In this document: positions 1 through 14,218 of the stretch, in pieces
How positions within the stretch are numbered: position 1 is the stretch's first letter
How the letters are laid out: each line of letters begins with the position of its first letter
Source of the DNA: Umbilicaria muhlenbergii
Lineage: Eukaryota > Ascomycota > Lecanoromycetes > Umbilicariales > Umbilicariaceae
Length of the DNA stretch: 64,000 nucleotides
Assembly (NCBI GenBank): GCA_000611775.1
Contig: KK106983.1
Coordinates: forward strand, 2,972,808 to 3,036,807
Direction: 5' to 3'
The notes under the pieces: generated by a model
The model's database searches: none
What the model was told of the DNA's origin: nothing
What the model saw: the letters and a program-made list of their open reading frames with translations, nothing else
Made by a program: the position numbers and the translations under genes

Positions 1-880
1 TTTTTTTTAAGTTGAGTCACACTGAGTTGAGTTTTTTTAAGTTTGAGTTGAGTTTTCACTGAGTAACTCAGTTCAAGTTCATGTATATGACTCATTCAAA
101 CAGCTTTCAAAACAGCTTTTAAAACAGCTTTGATGAGAGTCTTGAAAAACAGCCTTGAAAAACAGCCTTGAAAAACAGCCTTGAAAAACAGCCTTGAAAA
201 ACAGCCTTGAAAAACAGCCTTGAAAAACAGCCTTGAAAAACAGCCTTGAAAAACAGCCTTGAAAAACAGCCTTGAAAAACAGCCTTGAAAAACAGCCTTG
301 AAAAACAGCCTTGAAAAACAGCCTTGAAAAACAGCCTTGAAAAACAGCCTTGAAAAACAGCCTTGAAAAACAGCCTTGAAAAACAGCCTTGAAAAACAGC
401 CTTGAAAAACAGCCTTGAAAAACAGCCTTGAAAAACAGCTTTTAAAACAGCTTTTAAAACAACCTTGAAAAACAGCTTTTAAAGTGACTTTCAAAATGCT
501 TTTAAAATGACTTCAACAACAGCCTTAAAGAACAGCTTTCAAAGTGACTTTCAAAACAACTTTCAAAATGACTTTAATGACAGTCTTGAAAAACAGCTTT
601 CAAAGTGACTTTTAAAACAGCTTTTAAAATGACTTTGATGACAGCCTTAAAAAATGATCTTGAAAATGACTTAAGAAGGCACCTTTTGAACTGACTTTTT
701 TAACTATCATAAAGACTATCATAACTATTTGTATGTATTAAGTTAACTCAGAATTTTCTGAGTTGAAGTTAAATGAGTTGAGTTTTTTCTGAGTTGAGTT
801 TTAACATGTATAACTCACCTCAAAACTCAACTCAAACTCAACTTAAACTCAAACTCACTGAGTAAAACTCAACTCATGAT
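1..880. repeat. AT-rich repeat leader with imperfect inverted GAGTTGAGTT motifs
   Basis: There is no gene here. Around the 13-bp array, variants of its unit continue at about 100-140 and 440-670. Runs of GAGTTGAGTTTT at 1-70 and their reverse complement, AAAACTCAACTC, at about 815-875 face each other, giving an imperfect inverted pair about 750 bp apart. CpG is absent. It may be the decayed 5' end or LTR of fossil A, but no matching 3' copy was found, so its identity is open. Confidence 0.5.
141..439. repeat. 13-bp minisatellite, 23 perfect copies
   Basis: The unit CTTGAAAAACAGC repeats head to tail 23 times (299 bp) with no mismatch that I can see. Degenerate relatives flank it on both sides, with TTTT in place of CTTGA. 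Because 13 is not a multiple of three, each strand reads as a 13-residue peptide repeat in any open frame. The long open frame on the minus strand is therefore a by-product of the repeat and not a gene. Perfect identity inside otherwise decayed DNA suggests recent expansion or homogenisation by slippage or unequal exchange. Confidence 0.95.
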
Positions 881-3800
881 GCAGCATAAGTTCAAGTCAA
901 GATCCCTTTGCTGAATAAGTTTTTAAATGAGAGAAGAATGCTAAATTTGTTCTTCACTCAACTTGATATTTACCTGCAGTTCAACAGCTCTTTACTTGCA
1001 TCAAAAGCAGAGAAGATGCTGTTTATCTTTTCACATTTAAAATTAAATGCTTTAAACTGATTTAAATCTATTCTTTGAGATTATCTTGATAATGAAAAAA
1101 AAGATTAAAATAACTTGATTAATGAAATATTTCATGACCTGAAGGAATTCAAGAATAAATTAAGAATAATGTTCAAAACAGTTAATGAAAAGAGAATAAT
1201 AAAATGAAAAATTTATAACATCATGCAAAAAGAAGCAGCTGTTATTTACATCATTAATTTTCAAAAGCTCACTTCACATATGAATTAAGATGATATTGCT
1301 TTGACAGCACAATATTACAAGGGATTGAAAGATGTGATGAAAGATGAAATTTTAAGAGTGAAACACCCTGTCATGCTTTTAAAAATGATTGAATGATTAA
1401 TTATTATTAACAACTGAGCTTATGAATGAAGTTTTAAAAAAAGTCACAAGATTCTTGTTTCATGAAAGGCTGAGAAGAACTGTGAATGATAATATAATAA
1501 TAAATTTTACTACAGGCCTCAGCTCATGAAAATTAATTCAATGATTTAAAAGAATCATTTTCAGTGAAAAAATAACTTAAACAAGAAGAAAGAAATTCAC
1601 AGAAATAATTATTATAACTGTAAAAAGCTGAGACATTTTGCTTATGACTGTCAAGTCTCAGGAAAAACTGTTCAACTCAGAAAAACATATGCTGTCATGC
1701 AAGAGATGAAAAATAAAAATAAACATAATATTATATCTTAAACAGCATGCTATGATGATGTTTATCATATACATCAGAGTGACAAAGACGGCTCTGAATG
1801 ATTTTCATGTTAATTAAAGTAAATAAAAGAATACATAATGACTTTCTGAAAACACTCAACTGCAGACTTAAAGAAGCAATAAGTCTGATAAAATTAATTT
1901 AATCAAAAAGAAAATTATATTAACAGTGATAATGTCATGCTCTCATCAAGTGAAGAAGAAAACTTCATGAAAATAATAAACTTCAAAAATTCAAGAGTGT
2001 TCATGAAAAAGAATGATGACATCTGAGCATTCACTCATGAAGAACAGTGATTAAAGATTTATAAAAAAAGTGTTTAATATCATGAGAGAATCTTTTAAAA
2101 ATTATGAAAATCACATGAACCTGTTACAGAAATGAATCCTGTGAATTATATAAAATACATTTGCTTAAAAAGAAGAAGTCAAGGACATAAATTATTAAAA
2201 TATACTTAAAAAAACATCATCAAAAGATTTTAAGTTTATTATAAAAGAAGAGTATGTTACTTTTAATAAAGCTCACATCCTGAGGAAGTTGAGGATAAAA
2301 GTATAAAAACTTTAAAATGAATACTTAAAGCTGAATTTAATATGATATTCAGATAAGAAAGTTGATTTGAAAGACTTTAAATATATAAAAAAGAACCTGA
2401 GGTTCCTTCTGTTTAATTTAAAAAACTAAAGAGCCCTTCAGGCTTAAAGCTCTCAAAGACACTTATTTTAAAATTTTCAGAAAATGTGATTGCTAAAGAA
2501 ATCATCATTACTGCAGACACAGACAATTTTCATATTTAAATTAAAGTAAAAAGTCACTCAGCCTGACTGTTAATAAACAGTGACTGTACAGAGAATTTTA
2601 TAAATTCATGCTTTATTATGAAAAAGAAGATTGAAGTTTAAAAGAAGCAGAATTTATATTTGCTTCAAGAATTTAATAAAACTTTTATGAAACATAATAA
2701 TGAACTCATGAACACAGAGATAATCCTGATACCTGTTTAATTAAATCAACACTGAGAAAAAATCAGTTTCAACATTATGAAGCAGTCAGGAAGTGATATA
2801 ATTTTAAGTATATTTTAACTTTAAAAAGTCAATCTGATGATTGATTAAGCTGAGAATGAGATATACTTTATGAAAGAAAGCACTTTTATGAAGTTATATT
2901 TAATCTTGAACTCACCTGAAGGAGTGAAAGTCTTCATTATAACAGCAGAAAAAACACATGAGGAGTTAAAAAATCTTAATGCAAAAATACTGTAAATTAA
3001 ATGAGTTAATGATGACTGAGACTTTATTATCAAGTTATTTATCTCTAAAGAATACAAAGACTTTGAAGAATTATTCATGACAATAAAGAAATAAAATGCC
3101 TTGCTGAAACATTAAAAATGAGATCATAAAATCAAGATCATGAAAAATTATAAATTAATGAAACAACTTATATACTCATTGTCACCTCAGAAGTTAAATG
3201 CATTGTGAGAATACTTAAAGAAGAACTTATAAAAAAATTCATTTAAAAATCTTAATCTTCAGCAGGATATCTGATATTGTTTGTTTTAAAATTAAATGAT
3301 TCATTGAGGTTGTGTGTCAACTATAAAGCATTAAACAATATCATAATAAAAAACAGTTACTCATTGCTGCTTGTGTCAAAACTGCAGGACAGATTTCAGA
3401 GAATATAATAATTTATGAAATTCAACATTTCAGAAGCATTTAATCAGATACAGATAAAAGAAAAGAATGAGTGAAAGACAACATTTTAAACATGCTCAAA
3501 GCTGTATAAGTACTTAATAATGCTGTTTGAATTAATTAATGCTTCAGCAACTTTTTAAGCTTTTATTAATAATGTCTTGTGACAATATTTAAATCAGTTC
3601 ATGATCATATACCTTGATGACATACTGATGTATTTCAAGACAAAGGAGCAACATATTCAACATGTATGAAAGATTTTATAAGTGTTACAGAACACTGATT
3701 TACACATTAAGTTTAAGAAAAATCTTTTTCACATTAAGGAAGTTCAGTTCCTTGATTTTATCATCACTCTGAAAAATTTACAGATAAACTCAGAAAAGAT

Positions 3801-5578
3801 TAAATTTATAATTAAATGATCAGTTTTAATAAATGTTAAAGAAGTATAATCCTTTCTAAGCTTCACAAACTTTTACAGGAAGTTTATTAAGAAGTATTTT
3901 AAAATTACAGCACCTTTAATGAAGTTGATGAAGAAAGACTGAAAATTCATTTAATTTACTGAAGCACAGAAATTCTTTGAAGAGCTGAAAAAGCACTTCA
4001 CATTACAATTAATTCTCTTAAGTTTTAACCTGAAGAAACTTATTACACTTAAGACAGACACATCAAACAGAGTTATAAAAGCATGCATTAATCAACAAGA
4101 TGATAAGAGACATCTGCATTTAATAATTTACTACTCATGAAAGTTAACAGGTGCTGAGATGAATTATGAAATACATAATAAAGAGCTGTTAACAATTGTT
4201 AATGCATTTAAACAATGACATGTATATCTTGAAGAACTGAAGCATGAGATTTAAATGTATTCAGATTATAAGAATTTGTTATACTTTATGACAACAAAAG
4301 TTTTAAATTGAAGACAAGTTCATTGATCAAAGGAATTATTACAGTATAATTTTAAGATTCATTATCAAAAAGGATCTGAAAATGTTAAAGTGAATGCTCT
4401 CAACAGATGAGCTGATTATATGCAAGAAAAATCAATCATGAATTAAGTTATCCTTCAGGAGAATGAGCAAGGAAGTATAATTTATAATTGAGAAATCAAC
4501 TTTATGATAAGAGTTAATGATAACATTTTTAAAAGACAAACATGAAAAGTGTTAAAAAATGACAAGTTAACACAGCAGATTCTTCAAAATATTAATGATC
4601 ATGAAAGCTTTAAAAAGCAAAAAGGCCTCTTACTCTTTTAAAACTTAATTTATGTCTCAGTCAATTTAAGAGAAACACTGATAAAGGAAAGTCATTTCAA
4701 TAAAATGCATAAACATCAGAAAATTAACAAAACAATGAAATGACTTACATGAACATATTATTTCTCACACATGAGGAAAAAAGTTGAGGAGATCATTTAA
4801 AAATGTGACACTTATTAAAAAAACAAAGCAGATCAGCATAAGTTATATGAATTATTAAAATCATCATCAACATCAGTACTGCCTTGATCAAGCATCATAT
4901 TAAATTTTGTGATAAAGTTATCAAAGTCAAAGGAACCTTTAATGAAAGTATTATATAACATAATACTCATCATAACAGACTGACTTATGAAGTATGAATA
5001 CTTCATACTTTATAAGAAATCATCATCAGCAGAGAAGCTCACATATACATTCTTAAAAATTATTACAACAAATCATGATTTACTGAAAGAAATAATCTCA
5101 GATTGAGATAAACTCTTCATGTTAAAGTTTTAAAAATCAGTAATGAATTAGTTAAAGATTCATCACAAACTATTCACAACATATTATTCACAAACAGATG
5201 AACAAACTGAACATTTAAATGAAATAATAAAACAATACCTGAGATGTTATGTCAATTATCAACAGAACAATTGAGTAAAACTGTTATTAATAATGTAATT
5301 TACATACAACACAGTTACAACAGATGTCACAGAGGTATTATTATTTTATGTTAATTATAAATTTAACTCAGTCATGAATGAACTGAGAAAGTTAACAACA
5401 ATAGCACAGAAGATAAACATACACATCAGTAAATTAAAGAATTTACATGAAGAACTTTAAAAGAACATAAAGTTTATATCTGAATAATCAGCAGTATATT
5501 ATAATAAGAAAAGAGATAAAGGATTTACTTTTAAAGAGAGAAGTAAAATATACCTTCTGCATTACAACATCAAGACAA
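881..5578 (+). mobile_element. Fossil A, left part: decayed Ty3/gypsy LTR retrotransposon (gag to integrase)
   Basis: Recognisable parts run in Ty3/gypsy order on the plus strand. They are a gag region with a CCHC-like zinc knuckle near 1600-1660, an aspartic protease trace near 2490-2640, reverse transcriptase about 3190-3840 with a YLDDIL active-site box near 3610, RNase H about 4000-4400, and integrase about 4660-5480. It is broken throughout by many interruptions and has almost no CpG. Coding similarity stops at 5578, exactly where the LTR of fossil B begins, and the missing chromodomain end resumes at 21,331. A is therefore the host of insertion B and the oldest layer here. Its own LTRs were not identified. 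Confidence 0.85.
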
Positions 5579-5749
5579 TGTTAAAAGTATGATAAAATTA
5601 AGCAACTTACATTAACTTCTGATTGAGTTTAGCATGTTCAGTTAATTCTGTAACATTCACATATGTAGTTTTGCTCATCATTTAATGACTTCTTAAAATT
5701 AATCTTTTAATCATCATATCTGCATGATGAGCTCTGCATGATTTTAATA
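5579..5749 (+). repeat. 5' LTR of fossil B (171 bp)
   Basis: This 171-bp segment matches 21155-21325 over its full length, with differences that by eye are nearly all transitions. It begins TGTTAAAA. A 5-bp flank GACAA (5574-5578) pairs with AACAA after the other copy (21326-21330), consistent with a decayed 5-bp target-site duplication. The left edge abuts the integrase region of fossil A. Confidence 0.85.
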
Positions 5750-5874
5750 TTAAATTAATTCTCATTCTCTTAACATTCATGAGACAGTTGAACTGAAATA
5801 ATCTGTTCAGAAAAGCCTTAAGTGATGTGTATTAATGACATTGAAAAACATTAATAACATTACTCTCTGCAACT

Positions 5875-6190
5875 ACACCTTCTAAGTCATACAGAAGTGT
5901 ATCAGTTTATTTAAATCATATAAAACACTGAATTGCTCTTGTGAAAGAGCTGAATTTAAAGAAATCACTGAAACACCTTTTAAGTCATACAGACATGTGT
6001 CAGTTGACTTAAATCATATAAAAACCTGAGAGCTCATGAAGCAGTGAAGTTAAAAGAACCTGCTGTGATAAGTGTACAGCTGTCATCATCACTGAACACT
6101 CATGAAGCAGTTAAGTTGAATTTAAATAACCTGCATTCACCTTGCTCTTGTGAAAGAGCTGAATTAAAAGAAATCACTGAGCTGAACTCC
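5875..6190. repeat. Direct repeats in the leader of fossil B
   Basis: Several 25-45-bp segments occur twice in this leader: CTCTTGTGAAAGAGCTGAAT at about 5936 and 6145, an AAGTCATACAGA..TGTCAG segment at about 5884 and 5981, and ACTCATGAAGCAGT at about 6032 and 6108. This looks like an imperfect tandem duplication of a roughly 80-210-bp leader unit that happened before or during decay. Confidence 0.6.
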
Positions 6191-9100
6191 TCATAAAAAC
6201 CTCAAAGAGGACAGCACTTCAAATTAAAAAAAATCATCAAATTGAACATCAAACAAAGGTTAAGAAAGACATTAAACACAGAATATTATAAAACAGACAT
6301 CTTCAACATTGAATCATCAACACATCATTATCAACATGACACATAAGAGCATGATTTCATTGAGTCAAGCTCAAAAAAAAAGACTGCTGAGATAAACTTT
6401 TCTCATTAACATGAGCAGAGAAATGAAGCAGAAGAAGCACTTCTTAATATAAAAATAATTTACTTTAAACTAAATGCAGCTTTCAGAGAACTCAAGAAGG
6501 ACAGAAAGACATAAAAATACTTTATTTTAACTGCATGAAATCACAAATAAACTGATGAAGATGACACTGATACTTTTTATGACATTGTCAATGTTGAGCA
6601 GCTTTAGCACTGAGCAGAGATTAAGTTAAAGCAGTTTTTAAAAACTTTAAACACATTACATGAACAAAGAGACTTAAAAATGTTAATTAACAAGAATGTA
6701 AAAGACCTCATTGCTGAATAAAATTATTTTAATAATGATAAAGACATCCTCACTGACCTGTTTATAAAGAAAAAAGCTCATGTGACTTCTTTAAACATCA
6801 GCTTCATCACCCTCAACATTAAATATCAGTTGCTGAAGGAAAGGCAATGAACTGAATAAAAAAGCACTTATTTTTTAAACATTTCAAACAGTTCAAATGT
6901 TTTAAATAATAATAAGTGTTTATAAAAACTTCCTGATCCTCCTTTTTTAAATGATGATTTCAAGCCTACATAAGAGGATTGAGTAAGCAAGATGAAGATT
7001 AAATTGAATATTAATAAAGATTATTACCTGACTGAGACTGCTTATATGAGGTATATATTATCTTGATTAAGTGAAAGAGCTGCTCAACACATGAAGTTTC
7101 ATTCATCATATGAACTCTCAATCATCAATTCTTACTGTACTGTCAATGAGATTCTGAAGGACCTGAAGGAAATTTATGAAAACTCAGATAAACTGAGAAA
7201 TTATTATTAAGTTTACATTGAATTGATTCAGGGCCTTAAATGATTTTTTAACTTTTATATTAAGTTTCATCACCTTTTCACCTTTCTTGAGTATGATGAG
7301 ACTCAATGTATGAATGATCTTTAAGACAAGATCTTCTTTCATCTTTAAACATCTTTATCATCTTAAATGATTCAGCTTAATTTGTTATTAATCATGAAGA
7401 CTTACCTCATACGCTTGAACAATGAACAACATGTCACTTAAGCAGTTAAGAACTGAAAAGACATCATAACTGCTCTTATTAAGAAGGTTAAAATCTTTAA
7501 ATGAATCACATTTGAGGTACTTGTCATTCAGTGCATGTTGCATTTTATCACATCTTTGAACAGTTTGAACATTCAAAGAATCTCAATTGAATCACAACAC
7601 TTAACTGATGAGAAGAATGAAAACTGTTATATTTATCATCACTTTAAACATCTTATCAGTGAATGCTTTTAACATGTCTGATAATCATCTTCTTCCTTCA
7701 GATATGATGAGTCTGTCAGTGAAGTTCATGTTAATTATGATGACTTCAGTTCTGAGTCAGAAAATGATGACCTTTATTAAAGTCATGATTGAGGGTGAAT
7801 TGATTTCCCTGTGCAGCATGAACTCTTTACTAAACTTAAATGAATATTATTTAAACATTTTAAATAATTTAAATGATTTAAATGATGACTCTGAGCTCTT
7901 CACATTATGATTGTTCATTACAGTTTACTCTTTTTACTCTCAAGGCTTTCTCATACTCTTTCAGGCATTGATAAACACTGATTGTACAGCATATTCTCTT
8001 ATTCACACTCAATTGATTCTCATGATCTGTGACAGGCTCAGGCTGAAGCCAGTTTCATTGTTTAAACTGAAAAACATACATGAGTTTGATGAGAACCTCA
8101 TCAAAGGGAAAATCATTTATGTCATTTATTCTGACCTACATCTAAAGAAGCATAAGAAGACTACTCTTTTTATGTTGATAACAAATTTAAGTCAGCATGA
8201 CATTATCTGAAGAAAGTCATGAATGAACTGAAATCAATTAATGTTGAACATGAAGAATAATTTCATTATCTTTTCATAAAAATTGTCTTTTGAATATTTT
8301 ATCTTTTCATCTTCTTTTTTCTGAACATCTTTTTAAACACCTCTCTGAGTAACTTCTTGAACTGTTCAGATAATATTTAAAATCCTGTCTCAACTTTTTT
8401 TAACTGTTGATGATGATGTGTTCTCTGTTCACAGTGTGAAAGCAGCTTCATATGTAGTGTTAATTCATCAAGAAAAGGTACACATATTCATTATATTAAT
8501 AAAAGACATTGACAGACAACTGATGTTGAATTAAAAGTGTCATTCAGAAGAAATAAGTTTCAAGATAAACACATTTAAACACATTAAGAAGATATATTAA
8601 AAGTTGTCTTTAAAATATCATGAGTACCTTGATGTCTTTAACTGCTCTGAGGTCAGCAAGCTTCCTCTTCATCATTTTTATGATCATAAAATTAAGCTGA
8701 TGAGTGATGCTGCTCTGTCTTAAAGCTGAGCTTATCACATGTCACTCTACAAGCTTTAAAAAGTTAAAAAGTACCTTAATGAGAACCTCTTTAAAAACTT
8801 CATTACTTTAAGCAAGGTGATTTACTCCTCACTGATGTTGTTCATTTTAAAAGTGAATGATGACTTATGATTCTGCATGAATTATCAGAAGCTCAATGCC
8901 TTCATTAAATAAAATTAATACTCTTTTTTATTAATAAAAAAGGTCATAAGAAATATTCTCAGATGCAAACATTTAATTCATTTAAATATAATTATCACCT
9001 TCAACAAGCTGTGTATGCATTCAGACAGTGAGAATTTAATTACATTCATCACTGCTTTAAGCTTCTACAAATACTGAGTTTTATTATTTGAATTAATCAA

Positions 9101-10132
9101 CAGGCTGAGTATCTTTCAGCAGTACATAAATGATACTTTATAAGACTTTCTTAATGACTTTTGTTAAATTTATTTGAATGATGTTCTCATCTACAGCAAG
9201 ACCTGAAAGGAGCATAATCATCATGTTAAATAAATACTTCAGCATCTCTGAGAAGTCAGCTTACAAATTGACATAAAAAAGTGTAAATTTAATGTCTCAA
9301 AGACAGTCTTTTTGAGGATCATTATCTCTGAAAAGAGCTTATGAATGAATCCTCAGAAAATGAAAGCAGTCACAGAGTGACTTATACTTATTAATTTAAA
9401 AAAGATTTAAAGTTTCATAAATTTCATTAACTTTTATCATCAATTCATACAGGACTTCTTCAAAATCATTAAACTTCTCATTAAACTTATTACAAAAGAG
9501 GTTTCATTCACATGAAGTGAAAACTACTTCAAGATGTTTTAAAACCTTAAAAAGATCATGATAAAAACTTTAATACTGAAGCATTTTAATCTTAACTGTT
9601 AAGTTATACTGAAAACTGATGTCTTTGATTTAATTACTGATGAAATTATCTCTTAATATGATGATGAAGAAGTTCTTCACTCAGTGATGTTTTACAATAA
9701 AAGCATGATATTAATGAAATATAATTATTACATTTATGATAAGGAACTCTTAATCATTATTCACTGTTTTAAACATTGATGTTTTAAACTTGAACACACT
9801 GACTTGCTTATATAAGTTTTCACTGATCATCAGGCCTTGAAGACCTTCATGAAGAATAAAAAACTGACACAGCATCAAGTTAAATATTTAAATATTTTAT
9901 CAGAGTTCAACTTTCAGGTCATCTTCTGAACAGGCAAGATTAATGACAAGGCAGATGCATTAATCTGAACATTTAATAACTCAAAAGATAAGAATCTGAC
10001 TTATCAGATCATTTTTACCTCAGACTGTGTAAAAGTTTAAATAAAAGAAGTGAAAGAAAGCTTTTTTAAACATGTGCATGCAATCAATAAAGCAGATGAG
10101 CTATGCAGTGAATATCATTCAATCATAACAAA

Positions 10133-10384
10133 TGTCAAGATTATGCAGATTATGAATTAATGCATGTGTTTTAATGAGTTGATATTTAACTACAGAGAAG
10201 AATTCTAGTTTAAGAAGTTAAAAAAAGAATGAGCATGAAGATTAAAGCCTTTATATGCATGTTAAGCTCATTAATTTAATCACTGTTAATTCATTCAGTC
10301 ATTCAGTGTTAACCTGTTCAGTCATTTAGTTCAGTATCATTCAGATCATTCAGTTCAGTTTAATATTTAAATGTAAACTTGACA
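10133..10384 (-). repeat. LTR of fossil C, left copy (252 bp)
   Basis: The segment is 252 bp and starts TGTCAAG and ends CTTGACA, an exact 7-bp inverted terminal pair. It aligns end to end with 19331-19582, also 252 bp. The outer flanks ACAAA (10128-10132) and GTAAA (19583-19587) differ only by transitions, so they may be a decayed 5-bp target-site duplication. A purine-rich tract lies just inside it on the minus strand (about 10386-10398), as expected next to a 3' LTR. Confidence 0.9.
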
Positions 10385-13300
10385 TTACTTCTTTCTCTGT
10401 TTAATAAGCTCTGTGAGCTGATCATTTACTTTTCTGCCTCATCATTGATGTATTCAGTGACTTAATCAGCTTATTTAAGTACCTCTCATGAAATGCCTCT
10501 TTCAGTTCAGGTGAGTGTTTAAATTCATCAGTGTTATATCAGGTCTTGTCAGGTGAATATTCTTTTCATGTCACTTTGTACTGTAATTTATTTCTTTATT
10601 AATGATTATCATCAATTTGTTCAACTTCTCATTCTGGTTCAGCCTGTTCAGTTATTACAGATGACAGGGGTGACTCAATTTATTTAAGCAAAAAATCATT
10701 CACAGTGAGTTGTAGTAAAAAGATGTGAAAGACAGAGTGTATCTTCATTAACTTAAGTAATTTAAGTTTATATGCTTAAGTTGAAACTTTCTTCTTGATT
10801 TAAAAAGGTCCTTCATTCTTGTGATTCAACTTTTTAAACATGTGAGTTGTTTAAATGTTTTTTGTTGACAATCATATCAGGTCTCTCACTTAATATGTTG
10901 AGGTTAATATTTAAATTCTGTTCATAAAATCTTCTTGTTGAAGTTGTGCTGCTGTTATGTTTTCTTGTAACATCACATGTAAAACTTTCATGTGATTTAT
11001 TATGAAATCAGTCTTTTTCTTTAAAATTCATTCTCTTGTCAGCAGAGGTGAGATGATTAATTATTTAAAGTTGAAGCTCATTCAGAGTTAATATCTCTTA
11101 TTCACAAAAAATGATGAAACTTTAATGAAGTTGAAATCTGCATTGTTGACTGCAAACTCAGTCATTAACAGTCATTTTGCTCAATCATCTTGCTGATAAT
11201 TCACAAATGCTTTAAGATACTGTTCAACATTTGCATTTACATTTTCAGACTGCCTGTCTGTCTTTGAATGAAAAGTGATTGAAGGTTTTAATCTGATTCA
11301 GAGTTGTTCATAAAGGTGTTTTTAAAGCAATGTTATAAATTGTGATCTTCAGTCTGATGTAATCATCTGTAATAATTCATGAAATCTTCATACATTATGA
11401 AGTAAGAGTTTAATAATGTATTCAGCTGATGTTCTTTCTTCTTTATTTATTAAATAAAGGATGTAGTGTCTCTTCTTAATTAATTAATAAATGATGATTA
11501 AAATTGCATTGAATCCTTCACTCTCAGGTAATTCAGTAATCAAGTTTAATGATATATCTTGTCATGAATGATTTAATTGAAAGTGATTTTAAAGCTTCTT
11601 AATACTGCTCATTCATGTTCTTTGTTCAGCGGCAGATGTGACAATTTTAAACAAAATGACTGACTGTTCAATTCATTCAGAGTCAGTAGTAGAAGCGTGC
11701 AAGCAGTTTCAGAGTCTTTCAGTGTTCAATATGTTTTACTGTCAGCTGTTCATGAGTTTTTTAAATCAATCATCATCATAATTCATTTTGATTCAGATCA
11801 TTATTAATGCCTGAGACTCATACATATTCTTGATAAAGCAGTCAGCCTGTGTTTTCAGTGCAGTCATCAAGAAAAATCTTTGTTGAATGTTTTACCTCAG
11901 TTCATAATAAGCTTAAAATTTCTTGACAGAAATCATCTGCTTTCACATAATAAGCAATCAACTCATTTAATGTTTCATTCAGAGCCTGTTCAGCTGAATC
12001 ATTCAGGATGAGTTCATTCAGTTCATTTAAAACTGATTCATTCAGTTCATTCAGTGCTGATTTATTCAAGGTTGATTTTAAAAGATGAGAAGCTTTTTTC
12101 TTTTGTTTAATAATAATGCATGAGTTTAAACAGCAGCTCAGTAGCATGATTTAAAATTAATATCATAATTACTCATCATTCTCATTCTTCTTTAGTTGAT
12201 CACTTGAGTATTTAATGAGTGCATTCACTTTTTCATTTTCCTTGCCTGTTCAGTATGTAATCATAAAGTTGAATTGTGAAAGGAATTCAGCTCATTTGAC
12301 TTATCTGTGAGTCAGTTTCTTGATCATTATAAAGTACTTCAAGGCTTTATGATCTGTTAGAATTTAAATCAGATCTTTTGTTTTTATTAATTCAGCACAT
12401 CATTCTTTTAAACTTTAAATGATAATCAATAATTTCTTGTCATAAATTTCATAATTGCATTCAACTGATATGAGTTTCTTAAAGAAAAATGTTATTAAAT
12501 GCATTAATTTTTAATCATCCTTCTGAGATAATACTCCTGTGGATATCAGATCAGATGAGTCACATTTAAAATAACATGTTCAGATTCAATTGAAGTGTTG
12601 TAATATTAACATGTTAATCAGTCAGTTCTTTAATTCATTAAACACTTAAAAACACTGTTCAGTTTACATATTAAAGAGTATGTTCTTGCCTGTCAGTCTG
12701 ATTAAAAGGTTTGTAATTTTAAAATATTTCTTTATGAATTGTTGATAAAAGTTACAAAAACTTAAGAATGCCTGCAGCTGTTTTAAGTTAATCAGTACCT
12801 CTTAAGTTTTAATGATTATGATCTTTTCAGAGTTCACTCAAATGTCATGATGTTTTATGATCAGTTTTAAGTATTAAGTTTCAGTCTTGTGAAATTTGCA
12901 CTTCTTGATTTCAGCTTGTAAATTTGCCTTCTTCAGTCATTCTAAAATGATTTAAACATGAGTTCAGTGTTCAGACAGGAACTCTGAATAAATCAAGATA
13001 TTATTTAAATATGTTGTATAATAAGTGTTCAATAAATTGAATAATACATTATTAATAAAGTGCTGAAAGGTGACTGATTTATTAATAAGTCTGAAAGGCA
13101 AGATCTTATATTTGTAAAAATCATGTCTTATTCAAAAGGTTGTTAGATCTTCAGAATCAAGATTCATTCATATGCAGTGAAATGTTTATTATATATTAAT
13201 CTTGATGAAGTATTTTGTCTTTAAAATCTGAGTCAGGGTTTCCTCAATTAAAGATAATGAATATCAGTCTTTCTTCATAATTGAATTCAGCTTTTGATAA

Positions 13301-14218
13301 TTGATGCACAGTCATAAAGACTCATCTTTCTTTTGTATGAACAGAATCAGTGAGGTCACTGATGATTAACTGACTTTAATAAAATCTTTTTGCAAGTTGT
13401 CTTTTATGTAATTCTTCATCATTATCAGTTCCTCATGTGACATATTGTAGAAAGATGTGTATTCAAGCTTTTGCTCACCTTTTAAAATAATCTTATGATC
13501 ATAAAGTTGATGTGAAGAGAGTTTATTTGCAGTCTTTTTAAAAAAGACATCAATCAGGTCATGATATTTGAAAGAAAGAATCACTTTAATATTTAATTCA
13601 TTTAATTTTAATTCAAGATTCAATGCTTCCTCAATTTGTTGAATAAAGATAATAAAAATTTCATTGCCTTTCTTCATATTTAATGTGAATGATGCTGCAT
13701 CAATCATCTTGATATTAACTGCATGTGAGGGGTTATTATTTTTTAATGCAGAGACTGATTTAAGATCTGCTTTTGTAATGAATTTCTTCAAAATCTGATA
13801 AGTTTTCAGTGATTTAAGTTCAATTATTTAATTCATTCATTTATTCAGTTTCAACAGGTTCATTTCATTTGTTCAGTTTTATTCATTCAATGATTCAGTT
13901 TATTCATTCAGTGAGAAAATCACTATCTGATTCACAGAGTTGATTAAAATCTGAGTGTGATTCATTCAAGAAAGTTTTAATATAATGTTGAAATCTTTCA
14001 TGTTTACAATCATCATGAGAGTGAGTCACTGAGAATGACTGCAAATCTTCATAATTAAATAAATTACATGTGTGACTCATCTCACTGTCTTCTTCTGAAA
14101 ATCATGTAGGGTTCAGAGCTTTAACAGTGATACTGTTTTAATTTTAAATCATTCAATCAGAGTCTTTGTCAGGTTAATGTTACAGTTAATTATTTCACTT
14201 CATAAACAGATTTAAAAC

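Larger units (their letters stand above)
5579..10132 (+). mobile_element. Fossil B, left part: decayed Ty3/gypsy chromovirus (LTR, gag, protease, RT, RNase H)
   Basis: After the 5' LTR come a repeat-rich leader, a gag-like stretch (about 6230-7400), a retropepsin trace with an ALINTDCTA active-site-like box near 7956, reverse transcriptase about 8640-9440 and RNase H about 9580-9970. The element is broken throughout and CpG-depleted. It is cut at 10132 by fossil C and resumes with integrase at 19,583. Without the insert it would be about 6.3 kb, the usual size for the family. Short open stretches at 7608-8210 belong to it and are not separate genes. Confidence 0.85.

Noticed and set aside
141-439. 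CRISPR array
   Set aside because: The units are contiguous 13-mers with no spacers.
96-494. 132-codon open frame on the minus strand
   Set aside because: It is produced by the 13-bp repeat, whose three frames are all open. The peptide is simply a 13-residue repeat.
7608-8210. Two adjacent 100-codon genes
   Set aside because: They are fragments of the gag/protease region of fossil B and not host genes.
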